Under the pieces are notes generated by a model that worked only from the letters and a program-made list of their open reading frames with translations, did not search any database and was not told the DNA's origin. The translations under genes were made by a program, and so were the position numbers. Of a DNA stretch of 64,000 nt, positions 44,666 to 53,971 are shown in pieces. The stretch is from Acidipila rosea. Lineage in GTDB: Bacteria; Acidobacteriota; Terriglobia; Terriglobales; Acidobacteriaceae. The stretch lies in contig NZ_SMGK01000003.1 in the NCBI RefSeq assembly GCF_004339725.1, forward strand, positions 1 through 64,000, in the 5' to 3' direction. Position 1 is the stretch's first letter. Each line of letters opens with the position of its first letter.

Positions 44666-45568
44666 TTGCCAGAGGAGAATTCCGCCCAAAAGCCAGCAGA
44701 TACCGTAGAGACACAACCGAGTCCAACTGCCCCTAGTAGTCCCAAGGAGGCAGAGGTTGTACCAAGTTCCCATCCCACCCATGAAGAAAATAAAAAGACT
44801 GACCGGGATAAGCCAAAGTGGACTGACATAGCGGTTGCCTTCTTTACTGTCTGTCTCGTAGGGGTTGCCATTTGGCAGGGAATTATCTTCAGAAGGCAAT
44901 GGCAGGAAATGCACTCTGGCGGCACTGACACCCACGATTTGGCCGTGTCTGCTAAGGCGCAAGCGGACGCATCTAGGGCGCAAGCTGACGAAGCCAAGGT
45001 TCAAGTTGAAAAACTGACCGAATCGCTCAAAAAAACTGATGTACTTATCAAGGAAGCCACTGCACAGGCTGCCGCCACCAACGCTTTGGCTGTTCAAGCA
45101 CAACGGTCTGCGGATTTCGCTCAGCAAGCCATTAAAACGAGTGTGGAATTGGAACGTCCTTGGGTAGGTGTTAGCTCCGCACAAATAGTTAATTTTGTGG
45201 AAGGGCAAACGGCCAAAATCACTGTCAATTTCACAAATTCGGGAAGGAGACCCGCTTCCGCTAGAGATATACACGGGGCTGCTGTATTCAAATCCTTGCC
45301 AATGTTTCCAACGCTTGGAACAAAGGAGGCGAGCATTGCCTATATTCTTCCCGGAGCTACTTTTAGTACAACATTTGAATACAACGTTCCCGTGGGTGCC
45401 TTTGCGGAATGGAAACGCACTAAGCAGGTTTTCTTTATTTTTTCGGAAATTGTCTATACAGACGTGGGAACAAATGCTTCCTACATAACCCATTTCTGCG
45501 AGTATTACAGCCCTGACAACAAAGACCAGCCGTTCACTCTTTGCACTCGTTATAACGAAGCAAAATAA
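44666..45568 (+). CDS. Hypothetical membrane protein with coiled coil
   Basis: A 300-residue protein from a TTG. A charged, Pro-rich cytoplasmic tail (residues 1-50) precedes one transmembrane helix (IAVAFFTVCLVGVAIWQGI, about 55-73), then a heptad-rich segment with AKAQADASRAQADEAK and AQRSADFAQQA, likely a coiled coil, and a beta-rich extracellular end (GVSSAQIVNFVEGQTAKITV; GRRPASARDIHGAA). The tail resembles proteins found in mobile islands, but no domain is recognised. Base composition is lower in G+C than its neighbours, which fits acquisition. Confidence 0.6.
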   Translation: MPEENSAQKPADTVETQPSPTAPSSPKEAEVVPSSHPTHEENKKTDRDKPKWTDIAVAFFTVCLVGVAIWQGIIFRRQWQEMHSGGTDTHDLAVSAKAQADASRAQADEAKVQVEKLTESLKKTDVLIKEATAQAAATNALAVQAQRSADFAQQAIKTSVELERPWVGVSSAQIVNFVEGQTAKITVNFTNSGRRPASARDIHGAAVFKSLPMFPTLGTKEASIAYILPGATFSTTFEYNVPVGAFAEWKRTKQVFFIFSEIVYTDVGTNASYITHFCEYYSPDNKDQPFTLCTRYNEAK

Positions 45569-45719
45569 AACCAGCAGGACGATTGAAAGCTGTCTCTGTC
45601 CATTTTCTGGGCACCTTAAGTGCTGAGTTTTGCTTGATTGGCTACTCACTCAGCACCCCCGATCTGGGAGCAACTTGCCGTTTGGGCCGAAAATCGCCTT
45701 CTCGACCGCTGAGTCAAAA

Positions 45720-45765
45720 ACTCATAATTCGTTGGTTCCAGGTTCAAGTCCTGGTGGGCCCACCA
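45720..45765 (+). repeat. Internal attachment repeat (tRNA-Ile 3' copy)
   Basis: A 46-nt copy of the tRNA-Ile 3' end with one change in the anticodon stem (AATTCG instead of AATCCG). It lacks the 5' half of the tRNA, so it is an attachment scar and not a tRNA gene. It separates island segment A from segment B. Confidence 0.85.
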
Positions 45766-46115
45766 GCTTCCCCCTACAAAGCGGTCAACGCGCTGACGCG
45801 ATATAGCGCCGGACACCGGTGGTAGAGTTCTCTGTCGTGAATGCGCTGCTGTTTTCAGTTGGATTTGGAAGGCACCACCGCGACCGCTCCCATTGCCCCG
45901 ATGTGGCCGAGATGGCCTGGGTACAGTCGGCCTGGTAAGTCATTGAACTGGCCGCCGGTAACCAGGAGGTCGACGGGCAAAGGTCGGTCGGAGAATAGAG
46001 CTTCCCCTTCCCTGCCCTCCTCCACACTGCCTCGGATTGGCCGCCTTCGTAGGCGCCTACCTTGGTTCATTCTTCATGACCGGCTCTAGACAAAGACATT
46101 TTGCTTGACCGCCTC
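45766..46115. other. Gene-free stretch after the internal attachment repeat
   Basis: Short frames on both strands, none with homology I can name. Likely decayed coding DNA of island segment B. Confidence 0.35.
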
Positions 46116-47213
46116 TCAGCATTTGATGAGCTTCGCGATGCGCCGCTCTGGCTTGGGCGCTGCGGGAGAGAAACAGGTGAACTCGACGGCTCCGATGTTT
46201 CCATCCAGGCTAGATAACTCTTGTTCGACGATGTTTTGCACCTGGTCTGGCTGTCCAAGGGCTCTGAGGTTCAATAGCACGTCGTGCTTTGCCGATGGCG
46301 ATGCATCCAATGCTCCTTCGATCCAAGGGTCTTGACCATTCTCACAGATTGCGGCCTTCACGAATGCAGTTGGCGACGTCACTACCGTCTTAAGGTGCAC
46401 AATCGCGATGCCGGCTGCGGTGAGCTTCTGATCGAGTGAGTCCAGAAACGGTCCCAGAACCATGGCCGGAGACACTGGAACTGTCGGTTCAAAGCTCGCC
46501 TTTAGATTGAGCCATGCCAGCGAGCTTTCTGCCTGGGCATACTGCGCGTAGTCGATCTCCAGAGTCTCACTCGCGACCGCCAGACTGCCCGAGAGAACCT
46601 CATCGAGCCACGCGAGAACGCCCTGTCCCGTAGTGGCGCAAATCTGGCGCACCGGGCGTCCCGGTAATTGACTAGATATGGCGGGGAAGGCTGGGTGCAC
46701 ATCTGTCTTGGTGTAGCAGACGAGGTCCGCCTCTTCTATCTGCTTCCGGAAGAGATAGCCGAGGTTGGGTTCCGCGTCATCCCGCAGCAGTGCTTCAGCG
46801 CGGGCGGGATCGACCAGAACCGTGAAGGGCGCGATTCTGTAGTCATGCTGATATTCCTGGAATGGCCGCAGGACGGTGGCGACTATATCCGCGCAGCTGC
46901 CGACTGGCTCGGCGAAGATTACATGCGGCGAGTAGACGCGGAGCTTATCTGCGACCTCGATGAGATCGGAGAGCCTGCAGCAGAAGCAGCCGCCGGTCAC
47001 CTCACCGGACTGCCTGCCATGCAGACCGGCGAACCGCGTGTCGACCAGGGCCGTTCCCTGGTCGTTCATGATGACGGCGCAGCGCTGACCAAGGCGTTCC
47101 AGTTCGCGAGCTGCAGCGAGGATCAGCGTCGTCTTACCGGCACCGAGAAATCCGCCCACCAATACGATCCAAGGTCTGACGGAGGGCTTGACGGCGGAAG
47201 CGTCGTCACTCAT
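46116..47213 (-). CDS. CobW/HypB-type GTPase-like protein
   Basis: A 365-residue G3E P-loop protein. Walker A at GGFLGAGKTT (about residues 20-29), the CobW metal-site motif GGCFCC, a Walker B-type FAEPVG, and a C-terminal domain of CobW type. Such proteins insert metals such as zinc, cobalt or nickel, and are usually linked to metal-enzyme or zinc-homeostasis genes. Here it overlaps the GH116 gene by 4 bp (ATGA), an unusual partner for a glycosidase. The base substrate metal cannot be told. Confidence 0.85.
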   Translation of the reverse strand: MSDDASAVKPSVRPWIVLVGGFLGAGKTTLILAAARELERLGQRCAVIMNDQGTALVDTRFAGLHGRQSGEVTGGCFCCRLSDLIEVADKLRVYSPHVIFAEPVGSCADIVATVLRPFQEYQHDYRIAPFTVLVDPARAEALLRDDAEPNLGYLFRKQIEEADLVCYTKTDVHPAFPAISSQLPGRPVRQICATTGQGVLAWLDEVLSGSLAVASETLEIDYAQYAQAESSLAWLNLKASFEPTVPVSPAMVLGPFLDSLDQKLTAAGIAIVHLKTVVTSPTAFVKAAICENGQDPWIEGALDASPSAKHDVLLNLRALGQPDQVQNIVEQELSSLDGNIGAVEFTCFSPAAPKPERRIAKLIKC

Positions 47214-49954
47214 GCATGAACCTCGATCTTGAGCGCATCGCCTTCGTGCAGCGTGACCGGGTCGGCAAGTCGCACGATGCCCCGGTCGCCGTGCCGGTTC
47301 ATCGTGTGGGTGAGGTTTTTTTCAGCGAGCCGTACCGAGGCAGCGGTACCCGCGGCCACGATCTCGCATGACCGGCACGGCAGCGTACCGGCGAGAACTT
47401 CTAGGTTGAAAAGCGTGCCGCTGCTCGATGGTTCATAGGTGAACGAGCCCCAGCCTGTGCCCGTCGCCCAGAAGCAGCGGAACTTCCGGTGCGACAGCAG
47501 AGGAGCGGCGACCACGGAAGCTTGCACGCCGTCGTAGGCAAATCCGCTCAGCGCGACAAGGCTTGTCCAGGACGCCATGGCCCGCGCATAATGGTGCCCG
47601 CACTCGGCTTCGTCCCATGGGTTGCGCTTGATGCCGTCGTAACGAGAGCGGATGTTGCCGATGCACTCGATCCCCTCGGGAACCATTCCAGAGTAGAGCA
47701 TCAGCGCAGCGGCGGAGTGCTCAAAGCCCGTCATCACTTCCGCATAGTACGGAAAGGGAATGTGAGGCCGCGGCACACCGGCATAATCGCAGATGACCAT
47801 GGCCGCTTCGTCATTGAGAGCAAAGGTCCGTTCCACGTTATTGTGGTCGATAAGCGTCCGCTTGTAATTGAAGCGATAGAGCGAACCGAGGGTGGAGCGC
47901 ACATGCTCCCGAGAAACCAGCGGGCCGAGTCCTGCCACCTCTGAAAGATATTGCCCGACCAGCTGATCGATCAGGCACCCCAGGCCGACCTGATACTGGG
48001 GATGCTCAGTGTTTTCAGAACCCATGTCGCTCTGCAGATGCGGAGCGATCTGGGACTGTTGATACCCGATGATGTGCTGAATATAAAAGTTCCCATTGAA
48101 CAGGTTGGCATCGATCCATCCGCTGCCCTGGTCGAAGAGTCTTCTGTACTGGTCAGCAGCGGTATGATCGCCAAGCGCGCGGCCCATCTCTTCGCAGGCC
48201 CGCAGCGCGCCGAGATACCAGATGCCGCACATCGGATTCGGCCCGTAGAACTCTACGTCATAGGTGTTGTGCTGCACACCGGTCAGCACACCCTTACGCT
48301 CGGCATCCCATCCTCCGGGCTCCCACGCAAACGCAATCGCCTTCTGCAGCCGCGGCCACATGGCCTTCGCCCATGCGTTATCGCCAGAGAGCTTCCAGTC
48401 GAGATAGGCGTGCATGATCTGGCCCATCTGGCCGTCCGCCGCTGCGAAGCCGAAGCGCGCGTATCCGTCAGGGAGCAGCTGGCGGAAGCGCATGCCGCCT
48501 TCATCGTCCATCGAGTAGCCGAAAGAGGCCTTGCGCAGAGAGCGCGCAAACGATGGAAACAGGAAGGCGGTTGCAGTCTCATAGTTCCATACATGGGTAC
48601 AGTTGCCGAAGCAGCAGCCCACTGTGTCGTTGCTCCCTTCAAAGCCGTGAAACTCGCCATCCGCCGTGCGGAAGCACGTCGTCGACGCCAGGGTGGAGAG
48701 GTTGGCGCTTGCGGCTTCCTTCACCACCCCGGGCAAAGTGCTCTCGCGGAGTGCCTTCGCAAAGAGGCGGGTTCGGCTCTCAAGCTGGTCGATATTTTCA
48801 GCGGTGTACTTCGCCGCACCCCATGCATCCTTGAACCGCGTTGCATAGTAGTTGCCGATGACCGTCTTTCCCTTTCCTTCCGGGGCCGTCCAGCCGCACC
48901 AGTCCGGCGTGCGATTTGGAAAGTGCCAGGCCAGGATGAAGGTGAAATCCGCGCTCTGGCCGGGAGCGATCGTGCGCTGCTGACAAAGGGCCGCGACGGC
49001 GTTGTGTGGGTCGGGTTCGGCGCCAAGCTCGCCGTTTGTGGAGAAGGCATCCCAGAACAGCATCGGCGAATTCCACCAGCGACCCTTGGGCCATCCCTGC
49101 CAGTGGGTCAGGCGGATTCCCGCTGCGGGAATAGCAGCCAGCGCAAAGCTGCCGGACATGGGGTCTGCGGCAGGCACCCGCGGATTGCTCATCAGAAATC
49201 CGGCCAGCATTGGATCGGCCTGATACTCATTGTGCCGCTCGTCCTCTACCGGTTTCACGTTTCCCTGCGCGACGGCGGTCGTCACCGGATTGTCGATGGA
49301 GAATACGATTCCGACCTTTGCCGTCGCAGACCCATGATTAGTCACGCGGTAGCGCAGGATGGCCGCAGGCAAACCTGAATCGTCCGGGTTATGCGGGATG
49401 AAAGGAGAGAACGCATCCAGTTTGACTTTGACGGGAAGGGAGGCATCCTTGAAGTCGATGTGCGCGAGAGGATACTCCCCGGTGAATTCAGCCGACTCCA
49501 GACGGCTCAGGCCCGGAGCGTTGTTCGATCCCAGGCCGCTCGCGCCCTCATACGGCGGAAGGATGCGGGCCTCAAGCACATGGGCCACGGGCTTCGCGTT
49601 GCCGGACTGCACCCAGATCGCGGGAAAGGCATAAGGCGGCGAAAAGCCCACATTGGGGCGGTTGAAGATCTCCCAGTCGCGCAGTTGTCCGCGTCCTCCC
49701 AGACCGAGGCTCCCAGCACCTACACCGCCCAGCGGGAAGGAGATCATCTGCAGTTGCTGCCCGCGAAAGACGCGCGGATAGGAGATATCCGAGTGTGCTT
49801 TTGTGTGGTGTTTGTCTGCCTCCGAGGTCGAGCTATGCGCTTGGGTTTGTGCCTCCGCACTAGCAGACCAGTGTTGCATCTGGGTGGCTGCGCCGACGAC
49901 CCCAGCGGCCTGCTTTAGAAATGTGCGGCGCGGCAGCTTACTTTGTTCGCTCAT
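47210..49954 (-). CDS. GH116-family non-lysosomal glucosylceramidase-like enzyme
   Basis: A 914-residue enzyme with a Tat signal (RRTFLKQAA). It has an N-terminal beta domain (FPLGGVGAGSLGLGGRGQLRDW) and a long alpha/alpha barrel (CTHVWNYETATAFLFPS; YDVEFYGPNPMCGIWYLGAL; AYLDWKLSGDNAW), the architecture of GH116 (GBA2-like) beta-glucosidases. The candidate catalytic acids lie in these two motifs. It is expected to release glucose or xylose from beta-linked substrates in the periplasm. It overlaps the upstream RbsD/FucU-like gene by 17 bp and the CobW gene by 4 bp, so all three form one operon. Confidence 0.88.
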   Translation of the reverse strand: MSEQSKLPRRTFLKQAAGVVGAATQMQHWSASAEAQTQAHSSTSEADKHHTKAHSDISYPRVFRGQQLQMISFPLGGVGAGSLGLGGRGQLRDWEIFNRPNVGFSPPYAFPAIWVQSGNAKPVAHVLEARILPPYEGASGLGSNNAPGLSRLESAEFTGEYPLAHIDFKDASLPVKVKLDAFSPFIPHNPDDSGLPAAILRYRVTNHGSATAKVGIVFSIDNPVTTAVAQGNVKPVEDERHNEYQADPMLAGFLMSNPRVPAADPMSGSFALAAIPAAGIRLTHWQGWPKGRWWNSPMLFWDAFSTNGELGAEPDPHNAVAALCQQRTIAPGQSADFTFILAWHFPNRTPDWCGWTAPEGKGKTVIGNYYATRFKDAWGAAKYTAENIDQLESRTRLFAKALRESTLPGVVKEAASANLSTLASTTCFRTADGEFHGFEGSNDTVGCCFGNCTHVWNYETATAFLFPSFARSLRKASFGYSMDDEGGMRFRQLLPDGYARFGFAAADGQMGQIMHAYLDWKLSGDNAWAKAMWPRLQKAIAFAWEPGGWDAERKGVLTGVQHNTYDVEFYGPNPMCGIWYLGALRACEEMGRALGDHTAADQYRRLFDQGSGWIDANLFNGNFYIQHIIGYQQSQIAPHLQSDMGSENTEHPQYQVGLGCLIDQLVGQYLSEVAGLGPLVSREHVRSTLGSLYRFNYKRTLIDHNNVERTFALNDEAAMVICDYAGVPRPHIPFPYYAEVMTGFEHSAAALMLYSGMVPEGIECIGNIRSRYDGIKRNPWDEAECGHHYARAMASWTSLVALSGFAYDGVQASVVAAPLLSHRKFRCFWATGTGWGSFTYEPSSSGTLFNLEVLAGTLPCRSCEIVAAGTAASVRLAEKNLTHTMNRHGDRGIVRLADPVTLHEGDALKIEVHA

Positions 49955-50528
49955 GCTCCCTCATTGCCTTTCGCAGTTCCTCTTCTGAGGCATCGCTCCA
50001 GTACTTGCAGTTCAGCCGGAGAAAGACAGAGGTGTAGGGAACCGTCAAAGTTGTCTTAAGGATAAGGATGTGGAATGTCTTTCCCGTTTCATCGAGTGTC
50101 TTGATGAGCTGCTCATGCGGGAGTGACTGCACAGGCAGAGAGCCGAGGATCGCGTGTATCTGGTTGCGATACTCCGTCACTCCCGGTGCGCTCTGCTCGG
50201 TAAGATAGGGGAGTTCGGCATCCATGTACACGATCGGGGCGACGTGCTTCGAGCGCGCGAGGTCGTCGAGTACCGTCCGTACCACCTCATCCTGACTGGC
50301 TCCGGTGTCTATGGTCTCCACTCCCGGCGATACCTGCAGGGGGTAGGCCGAATCCACAATCACGATCCAGTTTCGGTGACCGAGAAGAGGCAATTCCTGC
50401 TCCACCGCGGTGCGCCAGCCATTCGGCGCGGCGGCAAGCAGCGGTGTGCAGACAGCAAAAAGTAGTCCGAGTGCAGGAAGGGACCTTATCGTTCTCCGAA
50501 ATTTTTGCTCATCCCGAACGCCTGCCAT
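49938..50528 (-). CDS. RbsD/FucU-like sugar mutarotase-like protein with signal peptide
   Basis: A 196-residue protein; the ATG at 50528 gives a signal peptide (RSLPALGLLFAVCTPLLAAA). The mature part keeps the RbsD/FucU motif LPLLGHRNWIVIVDSAYPLQ, with the invariant His, and further DAELPYL. RbsD and FucU interconvert anomers of ribose or fucose; members normally lack a signal, so the exported form suggests a periplasmic sugar step. It is placed 1 bp after the stop of the DUF2961 remnant and overlaps the GH116 gene. Confidence 0.7.
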   Translation of the reverse strand: MAGVRDEQKFRRTIRSLPALGLLFAVCTPLLAAAPNGWRTAVEQELPLLGHRNWIVIVDSAYPLQVSPGVETIDTGASQDEVVRTVLDDLARSKHVAPIVYMDAELPYLTEQSAPGVTEYRNQIHAILGSLPVQSLPHEQLIKTLDETGKTFHILILKTTLTVPYTSVFLRLNCKYWSDASEEELRKAMREHERTK

Positions 50529-50529
50529 G

Positions 50530-50775
50530 TCAGCGAGGCCACCTTTCCGATAATGGCGGAAGCTTGGGAAACGGCGCATGCGGCTCCTTCTGATACCAGA
50601 ATGCGGTGGAAGCAATGTCGTCTGCCAGCGGCTGATACTTACCGTCGGGCCACCATCCGAGTGCCTGGATTGTAACCTTCAGGTCGCTGTGGAAGATGAT
50701 GGGATCCGGGATGTGCCACCGGTACAAGCTCCACTTGGGCGGCCCATCTGGTTCCTTGGCTTTGTGATCGAGCAC
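50530..50775 (-). pseudogene. DUF2961/GH172 C-terminal remnant
   Basis: An 81-codon frame reading RWHIPDPIIFHSDLKVTIQALG, interrupted by family loops, then DDIASTAFWYQKEPHAPFPK. That is the C-terminal end of DUF2961 (GH172) proteins, arabinofuranose-active enzymes. The 5' part is missing beyond about 50775, so the operon has lost its first gene and presumably its promoter. The remaining end still overlaps the next start by frame contact. Confidence 0.75.
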
Positions 50776-51159
50776 ATTGTTAATAAGGCTGCGGCTCGAT
50801 TCTGTATCTATGTTGGCGATGACACGTTCTGCGGTGAGTCCCTGGGAACCGTGAGACGTGACGGCGACGCATTGACAAAGAGCATCTTGACTTACGGCGT
50901 GGAGATCGAGGAATCGCCTACTCCTATGATTGACGAAAACGTGTTGGAGCAGCTTGCGGCTTTCTGAACTGGATCACATCGCACGCAAACGCCTTCTGGG
51001 AACTCAATTGAGCGGCATGAAGGTACAACAGCGGTACACTCATCAGCTTTTACCCGTTTAGATAAATTGCTCTAAATTACGGTCGCTCAACTACTTACGG
51101 TTACGCGTAAGTACGCTCGTTTTCCTCGTATTATCATAGACTTACAGAAATATCCGGAA
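50776..51159. other. Island end with no intact gene
   Basis: On the plus strand a frame ending at 50967 (VGDDTFCGESLG, then DENVLEQLAAF) could be the tail of an unknown gene. Bases 51061-51159 are AT-rich and hold a small inverted repeat, ACTTACG (51093-51099) and CGTAAGT (51106-51112), close to the outer attachment repeat. No function recognised. Confidence 0.35.
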
Positions 51160-51205
51160 ACTCATAATCCGTTGGTTCCAAGTTCAAGTCCTGGTGGGCC
51201 CACCA
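51160..51205 (+). repeat. Outer attachment repeat, attR (tRNA-Ile 3' copy)
   Basis: A 46-nt copy of the tRNA-Ile 3' end with one mismatch (CCAAGTTC instead of CCAGGTTC), followed like the internal copy by GCTTCC. Right boundary of the tandem islands; normal chromosomal genes follow. Confidence 0.85.
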
Positions 51206-51324
51206 GCTTCCGGTCGGCGATAGACTCGTCCATGAGGATTGCAGCGCAGATGCCCGGATTGATCTTTCGATCCCACACGAGCGTGATCAGGCCAGGTATC
51301 CCGGCGCACCCGGCGACATAATTC

Positions 51325-52590
51325 TCAATCTCGAGACGCGCCCAGGCATGGAGCGCACTCCGGACGTGCCTGCCAACTCTTATCGAAGGCTTCTGAGGCG
51401 ACGTTCGAGACAGGGGCTTGAATCCTTTCACCTCGGCCAATCGTTAGCGACGCAAGAAGTAGAAGAATTGTGCCGCCGACCAGGGTTGCGGCGACCGAAA
51501 TGTGATCCAGAAGCAGGCCGCCAAAGCCCGCGCCCAGCATGATAGACAGCTGGATGGCGCCGACCATCAGTCCACCGCCGCTCTCGGGTTCGTCACTGAT
51601 GCCTTTTGTCAGCCAGGTTGACCAGCACACTGGAATCGCGGAGTTCAGTGCACCCCATGCGAACATCGCCACCGCTACGCCAACGATGTGGTACCGAACG
51701 GCGAGCAGCCCCAATGTGACGGCGCCCAGCGCAAGAGGCAAGCCCGTAAGCAGGGAATAGAGATGCCGCCTCACCATCGTGGTGGCGCCGTAGGTACCGA
51801 CAAATCCAGCCAGGCCGAGCCCGAGTAACAGCAGGGAGAGTTGCGGAACGCTTACGCGGGTATAGGTTTCCAGAAATGGCCGTAGGTACGTGAACGTCGC
51901 AAACGCGCCAGCAAACGTGAGCATTACGCCCAGCATGGCGAATGCTACATGGCGCCGCCTCAGAAGCCCTGCGAGTTTCCCCACGGGATTGGCGGCTTGC
52001 GGCGGCATGGAAGGCAGACTGATCCACTGCCAGATGAGGTTCGCAACGGCGAGGGGAGTGAGCGCGAAGAAGACTCCGCGCCAACCGATGATGCCTCCCA
52101 GATAACTGCCGATCGGGGCTGCAAACGCGGTGGCTACAGCATTCCCGGTATAGACCACACCGAGCGCTTTAGGCACGGATCCCACTGGGACAAGGCGCAT
52201 GACCGTTGCTGTCGCCAACGACCAGAAACCGCCGATGACAACGCCGAGAAGAGCTCGCGCGACCATCAACACAGCGAAGTTCGGCGCCATCGCAATGATG
52301 ACCAGCGATGACAGCATCAATCCCGTCATTCCGATCAGTACATGCCGGCGGTCGAAACGACCTGCAATCGTCGCAATCAGCAAGCTGGTCGCGACGGCAA
52401 AGAGGCCGGAGATCGAGATTGCCTGGCCCGCCATCCCCTCCGTGGAATGAAGATCATGGGCAATCGGGGTCAGCAGACTGACGGGCATAAACTCCGACGC
52501 AATCAACAGGGCCACGCAGAGCGCCATCGAACCGACAGCGCTCCAGGTTTGTATCGGGGACAACTCGGACTGGGTTCTCGCATTTGCCAT
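51325..52590 (-). CDS. MFS transporter (drug/sugar efflux type)
   Basis: A 421-residue major facilitator with twelve membrane segments; the ATG at 52590 follows GGAG. The N-terminal half has LLIASEFMPVSLLTPIA, then the cytoplasmic loop AGRFDRRHVLIGMTGL, and FWSLATATVMRLVPVG, as in the DHA1-type/sugar-efflux group (SotB/YdhP-like). The C-terminus is variable. It is divergent from the AraC regulator 145 bp away, which probably controls it. Substrate unknown; toxic small molecules or arabinose-like sugars are typical for the group. Confidence 0.9.
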   Translation of the reverse strand: MANARTQSELSPIQTWSAVGSMALCVALLIASEFMPVSLLTPIAHDLHSTEGMAGQAISISGLFAVATSLLIATIAGRFDRRHVLIGMTGLMLSSLVIIAMAPNFAVLMVARALLGVVIGGFWSLATATVMRLVPVGSVPKALGVVYTGNAVATAFAAPIGSYLGGIIGWRGVFFALTPLAVANLIWQWISLPSMPPQAANPVGKLAGLLRRRHVAFAMLGVMLTFAGAFATFTYLRPFLETYTRVSVPQLSLLLLGLGLAGFVGTYGATTMVRRHLYSLLTGLPLALGAVTLGLLAVRYHIVGVAVAMFAWGALNSAIPVCWSTWLTKGISDEPESGGGLMVGAIQLSIMLGAGFGGLLLDHISVAATLVGGTILLLLASLTIGRGERIQAPVSNVASEAFDKSWQARPECAPCLGASRD

Positions 52591-52735
52591 GCATCTCCAG
52601 AAATAGCGGAGATGGGTGACTCGGCGCTTTCCTGATCCTGCCAATCTTTTGCCTGATCCTGTTTGAGCGTCGGATTTGTGAGGCCGAGTGAGTGTTTTCG
52701 GTTGTACGCTGGGGTGGGAAGGACAGGAACCGACG

Positions 52736-53686
52736 TTGCCGAAACACACCTCGAAAACTGCAGGAACAAAGCCCTCACTCGCAGAGCTGCGCATCGATTT
52801 GGCCGGCAAAATTGTCGCGCATACGCCGTCGGCTGGAGAAACCGCAACCACCGTACCGGGCCTGACGCTCTTCCGCCAAACTGCTCCGACGGCTTGCTAT
52901 CTGGCATCCGTTGAGCCCAGCGTCACGATCTTCGTACAGGGCAGAAAGCAAATCAATATCGGAGGCGTCGAGTACCACTGTGACGAGACCTCTTTCCTGA
53001 TCGCTTGCATTGATCTGCCAATCCAGAGCCAGATCATCGAAGCCTCAGCAGCGGCGCCGCAACTCTCGATGCGCCTGCGGCTCGATATGCAGATCGTGCG
53101 CGAGGTGGTCAGCAGGGAAGATTTGCCGCAAGGGAAGAGTTCTGCTGACCGGCGCGGGCTTGCTGTAGGGCAGAGTACGGCGGCACTGCTAGGTGCTTCG
53201 ACGCGACTTATTGATCTGCTTGATACTCCGGAGGACATACCCTTTCTGGGGCACCTGATTGAACGGGAGATCATCTACCGCATTCTCCGAACTGCGCAGG
53301 GGGAACGGCTTCGCGTCATCGCGACAGCGGGGAATCTGAGCCACCGAACGGCTAAGGCCATAGCATGGCTGAGCGCAAATTATGCCAGGCCTCTGCGTAT
53401 GGAGGAACTTGCCGAGATCGCGCGGATGGGAGTGTCGACGCTCCATCATCAATTCAGAGCGCTGACGGCGATGAGCCCGTTGCAATTCCAGAAACAGCTC
53501 CGGTTGCGCGCTGCGCGAGAGCGAATGCTCAGAGACGGCCTTGATGCAACAAGCGCAGCCTACGAGGTGGGCTACGAGAGTGTCAGCCAATTCAATCGCG
53601 AGTACAGCCGGTTCTTTGGTCAGCCGCCGATGCGGGATATCAAGGCGATCCGCAACGGCAACATTGTCACGATCGACGCCGCATAA
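52736..53686 (+). CDS. AraC-family transcriptional regulator
   Basis: A 316-residue regulator. The start at the TTG at 52736 has AGGA 7 bases upstream; a GTG at 52688 would lengthen it by 16 residues. The N-terminal cupin-like AraC_N domain (PSVTIFVQGRKQINIGG; FLIACIDLPIQSQI) binds an effector, and the C-terminal 100 residues hold two AraC HTHs (PLRMEELAEIARMGVSTLHHQF; LDATSAAYEVGYESVSQFNREY). It faces away from the MFS gene and likely regulates it. Confidence 0.9.
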   Translation: MPKHTSKTAGTKPSLAELRIDLAGKIVAHTPSAGETATTVPGLTLFRQTAPTACYLASVEPSVTIFVQGRKQINIGGVEYHCDETSFLIACIDLPIQSQIIEASAAAPQLSMRLRLDMQIVREVVSREDLPQGKSSADRRGLAVGQSTAALLGASTRLIDLLDTPEDIPFLGHLIEREIIYRILRTAQGERLRVIATAGNLSHRTAKAIAWLSANYARPLRMEELAEIARMGVSTLHHQFRALTAMSPLQFQKQLRLRAARERMLRDGLDATSAAYEVGYESVSQFNREYSRFFGQPPMRDIKAIRNGNIVTIDAA

Positions 53687-53904
53687 ACAAATGGAGCGTG
53701 CTCTCTACTCCGTTTGCGAGGACACTTTTTTCTTCAGAGATGAACTCCAGCCGTCCTCATAGCACCAGGCTTTAGCGCGCATCATCTCTGCATCTTCTGC
53801 TAGCAAACCAATGCGCTGCAGCCGTAACGGCTGGATCCTTGGTGAGTGTTATAACCGCGGGAGGGTCATCAACCTCTATATCGGGACGCACTCCCTCCAG
53901 GTGG

Positions 53905-53962
53905 AGTCGGTCTTAAAGAAGAGAGGGCGCAGAGCCAGGCCTCGCCCTCCTCTTCCTTATGG
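53905..53962 (-). terminator. Probable terminator after the M16 peptidase
   Basis: A GC-rich imperfect hairpin: on the minus strand GAAGAGGAGGGCG pairs with CGCCCTCTCTTC (one mismatch) and is followed by TTTAAG. It lies just after the stop of the M16 gene (53972). Confidence 0.5.
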
Positions 53963-53971
53963 GAAGTGCCA

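Noticed and set aside
45720..45765. Second and third tRNA-Ile genes
   Set aside because: Only the 3' 46 nt are present; the acceptor 5' strand and D arm are missing, so neither copy can fold as a tRNA.
45785..46027. 80-residue minus-strand frame after the internal repeat
   Set aside because: No start signal, no homology; treated as decayed DNA.
47951..49378. 475-residue plus-strand frame
   Set aside because: Antisense to GH116, Arg/His-rich shadow.
51162..51440. 92-residue minus-strand frame crossing the outer attachment repeat
   Set aside because: It ends in the peptide VGPPGLELGTNGL, the translation of the antisense tRNA 3' end. Attachment scar, not a gene.
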